DNA of 10,723 nt from an uncultured Lacibacter sp. (lineage in GTDB: Bacteria; Bacteroidota; Bacteroidia; Chitinophagales; Chitinophagaceae), in assembly GCF_946479605.1 (NCBI RefSeq), contig NZ_CAMLGT010000126.1, positions 1 to 10,723 on the forward strand. Reading direction: 5' to 3'. Made by a program: the position numbers and the translations under genes. The first letter of the stretch is position 1. Each line of letters opens with the position of its first letter. The notes beneath the pieces were generated by a model, which was given only the letters and a program-made list of their open reading frames with translations, made no database searches and was not told where the DNA came from. Positions 6,374-10,723 of the stretch are shown piece after piece.

Positions 6374-7558
6374 ATGTTTTTGCATAAACAACATACACCC
6401 TCATTCTTCCGGAAGCTGATGCTCCTGCTGCCTTTACTTGCAGCAGGCAGCATTGCTACCGCCCAAACAAAAAGCGGCGCACCTGCTCCAAGTGTTTGGG
6501 AAAATCCACTGGCGTTAACCATGCTTGCCATCATTTTTGTTTTACTGCTTGTAATTGCATTACTGGCAAATGTGGTATTGGGTACAGCTCATTTGTATTT
6601 CGATAAACAAAAGAAAAAAACAAATACTGCTGCACAGGTTATTACGGCCATTGCATTATTTCTTGCCCCCATCTACACAACGGCACAGGATGCTGCTGCA
6701 ACATCGGTTCCTGCTGCACCATCTTCTATTGGTGGTTTATCGCCTAATACCTTCTGGCTTTTAGCAGGTGTAATTATGGTAGAACTGCTGGTCATCATTG
6801 TAATGGGATTATTTGTAAAAAGTTTTCTTGCCAAAGAAAGAGCGGCCGTTGCGATTGCTGAAGAATCAACTGTTAAAAAACCTTCTTCTCTTAAAGTATG
6901 GTGGGATAAAGCAAACAGCTTTAAACCAATGGAACAGGAAGAAGCAATTGTACTGGATCACAACTATGATGGCATCCGTGAATTAGACAACCGCATGCCG
7001 CCATGGTGGTTGTATGGTTTTTATTTGACCATTATTGTGGGTGTTATTTATATATGGCGCTACCATGTATCGGAAACTGCACCATTGAGTAAACAGGAAT
7101 TTGAAATAGCAATGCAAAAAGCAGAAGAAGAAAAAGCTGCTTACCTGGCCAAAGCTGCAAACAATATTGATGAGAACACGGTTACGTTACTTACAGATGC
7201 AGCTGCAATAGAAGCCGGTAAAAACACATTCGTTCAGATGTGTGCTGCCTGTCATGGTAAAGCAGGTGAAGGTACTGTGGGGCCTAACCTGACAGATGAT
7301 TACTGGATACATGGCGGAGGCGTAAAAGATATTTTCAAAACCATTAAATACGGCTGGCCGGAAAAAGGAATGAAAGCATGGCAGGATGATTTTTCGCCTG
7401 TACAAATTGCACAGATCAGCAGTTATATTAAAACACTGCGTGGTACCAACCCTGCAAATGCAAAAGAAAAACAAGGCGAGTTGTATAAAGAAGATGCAGC
7501 CTCATCACCAGCAGCAGACAGCAGTACTGCAAAAAAAGATGCCGTAACAAAAGGATAG
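6374..7558 (+). CDS. ccoP: cbb3 cytochrome oxidase subunit III CcoP, monohaem, extended N-terminus
   Basis: The membrane-bound c-type cytochrome subunit that feeds electrons to CcoNO. The CcoP hallmark is DHNYDGIRELDNRMPPWW at 195-212, followed by a membrane helix (about 213-229), a charged coiled segment (238-262) and one cytochrome c domain with CAACH at 290-294, PNLTDDYWIHGG (304-315) and the probable axial ligand Met333. Textbook CcoP has two haem c domains; only one CxxCH exists here. The N-terminal 150 residues are also unusual: a signal-peptide-like helix ending ATAQ (about 14-31), a membrane helix (46-71), a second signal-like stretch ending TTAQ (88-105) and another membrane helix (125-150), suggesting an internal duplication. 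The tail (about 360-394) is Ala/Ser/Lys/Asp rich and probably disordered. It is 18 bp from ccoG. Length 394 is longer than the proteobacterial form of about 300. Confidence 0.94.
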   Translation: MFLHKQHTPSFFRKLMLLLPLLAAGSIATAQTKSGAPAPSVWENPLALTMLAIIFVLLLVIALLANVVLGTAHLYFDKQKKKTNTAAQVITAIALFLAPIYTTAQDAAATSVPAAPSSIGGLSPNTFWLLAGVIMVELLVIIVMGLFVKSFLAKERAAVAIAEESTVKKPSSLKVWWDKANSFKPMEQEEAIVLDHNYDGIRELDNRMPPWWLYGFYLTIIVGVIYIWRYHVSETAPLSKQEFEIAMQKAEEEKAAYLAKAANNIDENTVTLLTDAAAIEAGKNTFVQMCAACHGKAGEGTVGPNLTDDYWIHGGGVKDIFKTIKYGWPEKGMKAWQDDFSPVQIAQISSYIKTLRGTNPANAKEKQGELYKEDAASSPAADSSTAKKDAVTKG

Positions 7559-7576
7559 TGAACAGCAACGTGATAA

Positions 7577-8995
7577 ATGAACAACACAAATAACATAGAG
7601 CAGGAACCAAAAAGAGAAGCGTTTCGTGACAGGCTGGCAACAATTGATGCACAGGGAAAACGAAAATGGATCTTTGCACAAAAACCAACGGGGAAGTTTT
7701 ACAATATCCGCACCTATGTGAGTTTTTTCTTCTTCCTCATTTTTGTGACACTTCCATTCATTCACATGAATGGAAGACCGTTGTTCCTGTTCAATATTCC
7801 GCAGGCGAAGTTTATCCTTTTTGGCAAAGTATTCTGGCCACAGGATTTCTTCATCTTCGGTATAATCATGATCACATTCATTGTGTTCATTGTATTGTTC
7901 ACCGCTGCATTTGGCCGTTTGTTCTGTGGCTGGGTATGCCCGCAAACCATTTTTATGGAAATGCTGTTCCGTAAACTGGAATATGCTATTGAAGGAAGTG
8001 CAGCCAAACAAAAACTGATGGCTGAAAGCGGATGGACAACAGAAAAGATTGTTCGCAAAGCCACAAAGCATATTGTATTCTATTTACTGGCATTCATTAT
8101 TGCTAACTTCTTTCTTGCATACATTATTGGTGTGCAGGAATTATGGGCCATGATGAAACACCCGGCAGCAAATGTGGGCACACTGGCATCATTGTTTGTT
8201 TTCTCTGCCGTGTTTTATGCAGTGTATGCATTCTTTCGTGAGCAGGCCTGCACTGTTGTTTGTCCTTATGGCCGCCTGCAAGGTGTATTGCTCGATAAAA
8301 ACTCCATGGTTGTTGCATACGATTACAAACGTGGTGAAGAGCGGAAAAAATTCAATAAAAAAGAAGAACGTGCTGCGGGTGATTGTATTGATTGTTTCCA
8401 GTGTGTGAAAGTTTGTCCTACGGGTATTGATATCCGCAATGGCACCCAAATGGAATGTGTGGGTTGTACAGCTTGTATTGATGCCTGCGATCACATGATG
8501 GAAAGTGTTGGTTTCAAAAAAGGGCTGATCCGTTATGCAAGTGAAAATGGTATTGCCAACAACGAAAAACTGCATTACACTCGCCGCATGAAAATGTACA
8601 GCGTACTGCTGGTTGTTTTGCTTGGCCTGTTAACAACGCTGCTGGTTACGCAAAAAGAAATAAAAGCAACGGTAATGCGCACACCTGGTTTACTGTTCCA
8701 GGAAAAAGGAAAAGACAGTGTATCGAACCTGTACAACATCAAGATCGTAAACAAAACCATGAACGATATTCCTTTAACCGTGAAACTGGAAGACAGCAAC
8801 GGAACAATTCAGCAGGTGGGCAATGCTGTTCATGTAAAAAAAGAAGGACAAGGTGCCGGGTCGTTCTTTATCATTCTTCCTAAACAGGCCATTACACAAC
8901 GTAAAACAGTTTTGAAGGTTGGTTTGTATGAAGGTGATAAAAAAATACTGACGGTAAAAACAAATTTTCTCGGACCAATCTATTCAACCAATTAA
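7577..8995 (+). CDS. ccoG: cbb3 oxidase accessory iron-sulfur membrane protein CcoG/FixG/RdxA
   Basis: A polytopic membrane ferredoxin-like protein of 472 residues required for cbb3 assembly; in studied bacteria it acts as a cupric reductase that keeps copper as Cu(I). Membrane segments lie at about 47-63, 90-111, 166-186, 203-220 and 340-357. NapH-like motifs are present: FCGWVCP (C117, C121) and CTVVCPYGR (C225, C229). Two classical 4Fe-4S clusters follow: C270, C273, C276, C280 with the next Pro, and C294, C297, C300, C304. The periplasmic C-terminal domain (about 361-472) is beta-rich and corresponds to the Ig-like FixG C-terminal domain. All cluster cysteines are intact. It lies 18 bp after ccoP and 10 bp before ccoH, as expected of an operon. 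The start MNNTNNIEQE precedes a soluble cytoplasmic segment normal for this family. Confidence 0.96.
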   Translation: MNNTNNIEQEPKREAFRDRLATIDAQGKRKWIFAQKPTGKFYNIRTYVSFFFFLIFVTLPFIHMNGRPLFLFNIPQAKFILFGKVFWPQDFFIFGIIMITFIVFIVLFTAAFGRLFCGWVCPQTIFMEMLFRKLEYAIEGSAAKQKLMAESGWTTEKIVRKATKHIVFYLLAFIIANFFLAYIIGVQELWAMMKHPAANVGTLASLFVFSAVFYAVYAFFREQACTVVCPYGRLQGVLLDKNSMVVAYDYKRGEERKKFNKKEERAAGDCIDCFQCVKVCPTGIDIRNGTQMECVGCTACIDACDHMMESVGFKKGLIRYASENGIANNEKLHYTRRMKMYSVLLVVLLGLLTTLLVTQKEIKATVMRTPGLLFQEKGKDSVSNLYNIKIVNKTMNDIPLTVKLEDSNGTIQQVGNAVHVKKEGQGAGSFFIILPKQAITQRKTVLKVGLYEGDKKILTVKTNFLGPIYSTN

Positions 8996-9005
8996 TACGA
9001 AAGCT

Positions 9006-9449
9006 ATGACATTAAACTGGGGACACAAAGTAACACTTGGCTTTACAGCCTTTGTTCTGTTCATCTTCTTTATGGTGTACAAAAGCATGAACACCGACTT
9101 TCAACTGGTAACGAAGGAGTATTACAAAGAAGAACTTGCCTACCAGCAGGTAATTGATGGCACCAACCGTGCAAACGAACTTAGCAACCCTGTGCTGGTA
9201 ACACAACAGGACAATCAATTGCAGATTCAATTACCTGAGGAAATGAAAGGTAAAACCATCAGCGGAAGCATTTGGCTTTATTGCCCTGTGGATGACAAAA
9301 AGGACAGAAAGCTGGTGCTGGCTGTAGATGAAACAGGAAAGCAGGTTATTGATGCAAAAACAATTTTACCAGCCGGTTATCAATTAAAGATCACATGGAA
9401 AGCAGATGATCTTTCTTATTATAACGAACAACATATTGAAATAAAATGA
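9006..9449 (+). CDS. ccoH: cbb3 oxidase assembly protein CcoH/FixH family
   Basis: A 147-residue single-span membrane protein needed for stable assembly of cbb3 oxidase, thought to contact CcoN and the copper supply route. The N-terminus has the family pattern NWGHKVTL followed by one membrane helix (about 8-25, FTAFVLFIFFMVYKS). VTKEYYKEELAYQQVIDGTNRA (35-56) is the recognisable FixH segment: the Y-Y-x-x-E-L-x-Y motif after the helix. The rest is a periplasmic beta-rich domain (60-147). Only one Cys (C93) is present. It starts 10 bp after ccoG and its stop overlaps the next start by 4 bp (ATGA), implying translational coupling to the following membrane protein. Confidence 0.92.
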   Translation: MTLNWGHKVTLGFTAFVLFIFFMVYKSMNTDFQLVTKEYYKEELAYQQVIDGTNRANELSNPVLVTQQDNQLQIQLPEEMKGKTISGSIWLYCPVDDKKDRKLVLAVDETGKQVIDAKTILPAGYQLKITWKADDLSYYNEQHIEIK

Positions 9450-10153
9450 TTGCCGAAGCTGTAACAGGAGGTTTACTATTGGGCTTTTTCAGCAGCCTGC
9501 ACTGCATTGGCATGTGTGGCCCGCTGGCATTGGCACTGCCTGTACAGCATTTACCAGAATGGCAACAACGCCTGGCAGCTGTTACCTATAATGCAGGGCG
9601 TGTTGTTACTTATGCATTCTTTGGTTTGCTGTTTGGTTTGGCAGGCCGCAGTTTGCACATAGCAGGATTGCAGCAATGGTTATCCATCATCAGCGGCAGT
9701 TTTATCCTGTTATTCATCATTAATTATTACCTGCTTAAAAAAGCAGTGCAACCTGCATGGACATTAAAACTACATGCAGCGGTGCAGCAGTTAATGATCC
9801 GTACGCTGCATACAAAACACAAAGCAGGTTATCTGTTACTTGGTATGGTAAATGGTTTACTGCCCTGTGGTATGGTGTATGTAGCCCTTGCCGCTGCCTT
9901 AAATTTTCATGAAGTAAAAGAAAGCGTGTTTTTCATGAGCAGTTTTGGTGCTGGCACAATTCCTTTAATGATTCTGTTAAACATACTAGGCAGCAGTTTT
10001 TCGTTTTCAGTACGTAGCCGCATTAAAAAAGTAGTTCCGTATTTAATGACGGTAACGGCTGTACTGCTGATACTGCGGGGAATGAACCTTGGCATTCCGT
10101 TCATCAGCCCCGTGATGGCAGGCGAAACAGCCACAGCAATACCCTGCCACTGA
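9446..10153 (+). CDS. TauE/SafE-like (DsbD-type core) membrane protein, probable metal handling
   Basis: A 235-residue membrane protein with about six helices (6-30, 45-67, 77-97, 128-150, 160-184, 196-212). The family signature SLHCIGMCGPL (C20, C24) is in the first helix and LLPCGMVY (C141) sits in the symmetry-related position of the second half, a pseudo-duplicated layout as in DsbD and UreH-like proteins. The C-terminus ends IPCH (C234, H235), a possible metal ligand pair. Databases usually name such proteins sulfite exporter TauE/SafE family, but no sulfite role is indicated. The ATGA overlap with ccoH and last place in a cbb3 operon point to copper or thiol handling for oxidase maturation, an arrangement seen in other cbb3 clusters. 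The substrate remains unknown. No clear terminator with a T-run follows, only a palindrome at 10173-10192. Confidence 0.85.
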   Translation: MIAEAVTGGLLLGFFSSLHCIGMCGPLALALPVQHLPEWQQRLAAVTYNAGRVVTYAFFGLLFGLAGRSLHIAGLQQWLSIISGSFILLFIINYYLLKKAVQPAWTLKLHAAVQQLMIRTLHTKHKAGYLLLGMVNGLLPCGMVYVALAAALNFHEVKESVFFMSSFGAGTIPLMILLNILGSSFSFSVRSRIKKVVPYLMTVTAVLLILRGMNLGIPFISPVMAGETATAIPCH

Positions 10154-10172
10154 AAATGAGCCGTATGATTGA

Positions 10173-10192
10173 TATCAGCAGGCCTGTTGATA
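10173..10192. repeat. Near-perfect 20-bp palindrome downstream of the cbb3 operon
   Basis: TATCAGCAGGCCTGTTGATA is self-complementary except for one pair, which would be G-U in RNA. There is no spacer and no T-tract after it, so it is not a standard terminator. It is centred about 40 bp upstream of the -7 element of the next gene, so it could be an operator or a 3'-end hairpin of the oxidase transcript. Confidence 0.5.
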
Positions 10193-10222
10193 GCTGTTAT
10201 TTACAAGCGCTGCAGTAAAATT

Positions 10223-10230
10223 TAGTTTTG
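10223..10230 (+). promoter_or_regulatory. Predicted -7 promoter element (TAnnTTTG) for the downstream gene
   Basis: TAGTTTTG matches the Bacteroidota primary sigma factor -7 consensus TAnnTTTG exactly. No clear -33 TTTG/TTG partner is visible at the usual distance. The predicted transcript start is near 10235, about 30 nt before the ATG at 10267. A weak half-site TTGAT-AGCT-GTTAT (10187-10200) is centred 29.5 bp upstream, as in the cbb3 promoters, but its right half is poor. Confidence 0.5.
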
Positions 10231-10266
10231 TTAAACAGTGTAACTCTATTGTTCACTTGAGAGATA

Positions 10267-10662
10267 ATGATCACAGTCGTTATGACCCATAATAAAAAAT
10301 TTACACAGTTCCGGCACGAAAGTGATACGTGGAAGCGATACCTGCAGTTTATTCAGCAGGAGAATAATCATTTAAAAAACCGTTTGGCACAGGTGCTGCA
10401 ACACGATACAGATGAGCAGTTCCTTGAACGGGCAGAGTATTTCCAAAGCAAATTCATTGCCGAGGATGATACCGTGAATATGCTGCGTCAGGATATTCAT
10501 GAGCTGGACAGTTTTCTTCAAAAAGAAACTATTGAAGATGCCAGCAGCGTAAAAGACCTGCAAAAGAAATTAAAGAAAATGCACAAGGATATGGAAATTG
10601 TAGAACGCCAGTTCAACAAACTGAAATCTGATTTCAACCTGTACCTTACTGAAAGTTTGTAG
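10267..10662 (+). CDS. Cytosolic coiled-coil protein, unknown function
   Basis: A 131-residue, highly charged, helix-rich protein with no signal peptide, no membrane helix and no cysteine or obvious catalytic motif. Heptad-like segments run through about 22-45 (RYLQFIQQENNHLKNRLAQV), 70-90 (VNMLRQDIHELDSFLQKE) and 95-125 (VKDLQKKLKKMHKDMEIVERQF), suggesting a two- or three-helix coiled coil. I do not recognise the family. ATG 10267 is taken as the start; ATG 10282 (MTHNKKFTQF) is a plausible alternative that removes five residues. It has its own predicted promoter and is followed 19 bp later by a strong hairpin terminator, so it is probably monocistronic and not part of the oxidase operon. 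Base composition resembles its neighbours. Confidence 0.8.
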   Translation: MITVVMTHNKKFTQFRHESDTWKRYLQFIQQENNHLKNRLAQVLQHDTDEQFLERAEYFQSKFIAEDDTVNMLRQDIHELDSFLQKETIEDASSVKDLQKKLKKMHKDMEIVERQFNKLKSDFNLYLTESL

Positions 10663-10681
10663 CAAGCAAACCCACACATAC

Positions 10682-10723
10682 AAAAACAGCATCTGCCGCA
10701 TTATGCAACCAGATGCTGTTTTT
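10682..10723. terminator. Strong intrinsic terminator, probably bidirectional
   Basis: A perfect 14-bp stem is formed by 10682-10695 and 10710-10723, with A5 at one end and T5 at the other, so it can terminate on both strands. The 14-nt loop contains a small nested GCAT-T-ATGC stem. The window ends on the last T, so the tract may be longer. The two-way design hints that a convergent gene may follow. Confidence 0.85.

Noticed and set aside
7505..8071. 188-residue open frame on the minus strand across the ccoP-ccoG junction
   Set aside because: It lies opposite two well-supported genes and has the biased composition of an antisense frame, with no domain pattern.
9446..10153. Literal function as a sulfite exporter
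   Set aside because: That name is a broad family label; the Cys motifs and cbb3 operon context point to metal or thiol handling instead.
1..10723. CRISPR arrays, insertion sequences, tRNA or rRNA genes
   Set aside because: No regularly spaced repeats, terminal inverted repeats with a transposase, or RNA gene signatures were seen by eye.

Overview
The window looks like chromosomal DNA from a member of the Bacteroidota, most likely a Chitinophagaceae-type soil or freshwater bacterium. The evidence is a fused CcoN-CcoO oxidase subunit, a CcoP with a single haem c site, A-rich leaders without Shine-Dalgarno sequences before nearly all genes, and promoter -7 elements resembling TAnnTTTG. The genus is inference; no rRNA or other marker gene is present.

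Layout. (1) 1-516: the 3' end of a small two-helix membrane protein of the YqjE/phage_holin_3_6 type, overlapping a small charged coiled-coil protein. (2) 634-1080: a class I small heat-shock protein (Hsp20) with an exceptionally strong Shine-Dalgarno sequence, closed by an intrinsic terminator at 1109-1144. (3) 1225-3609: ccoI, the copper-transporting P1B ATPase for cbb3 oxidase assembly, with its own promoter. (4) 3610-3836: a regulatory intergenic region with a degenerate 7-bp tandem repeat and three phased Fnr-like dyads. (5) 3837-10153: a tight seven-gene operon, ccoS-ccoNO-ccoQ-ccoP-ccoG-ccoH-safE-like, with gaps of 10-23 bp and a final ATGA overlap. (6) 10267-10662: an orphan coiled-coil gene with its own promoter, ending at a strong hairpin at the window edge.

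How the genes work together. ccoNO, ccoQ and ccoP encode a high-affinity cbb3-type cytochrome c oxidase, a proton-pumping terminal oxidase for low oxygen. CcoI exports copper for the CuB centre. CcoS, CcoG and CcoH are maturation factors. The last operon member is a DsbD-like/TauE-SafE-type membrane protein with conserved cysteines that probably belongs to metal handling. The structural and maturation genes are therefore nearly all in one place, with ccoI divided from the rest by a second promoter.

The most interesting signal is regulatory. The promoters of hsp20, ccoI and the ccoS operon share a TGAC-N4-GTCA dyad with Fnr-box geometry. Its centre lies 28.5-29.5 bp upstream of a TAnnTTTR-like -7 element, which matches a class II activator position near -41. 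In front of ccoS there are three such dyads spaced 21 and 22 bp apart, and in front of hsp20 two degenerate ones 22 bp apart. This suggests one oxygen- or NO-responsive Crp/Fnr regulator controlling oxidase, copper pump and chaperone together. No wholly new system, prophage, insertion sequence or CRISPR array was found.
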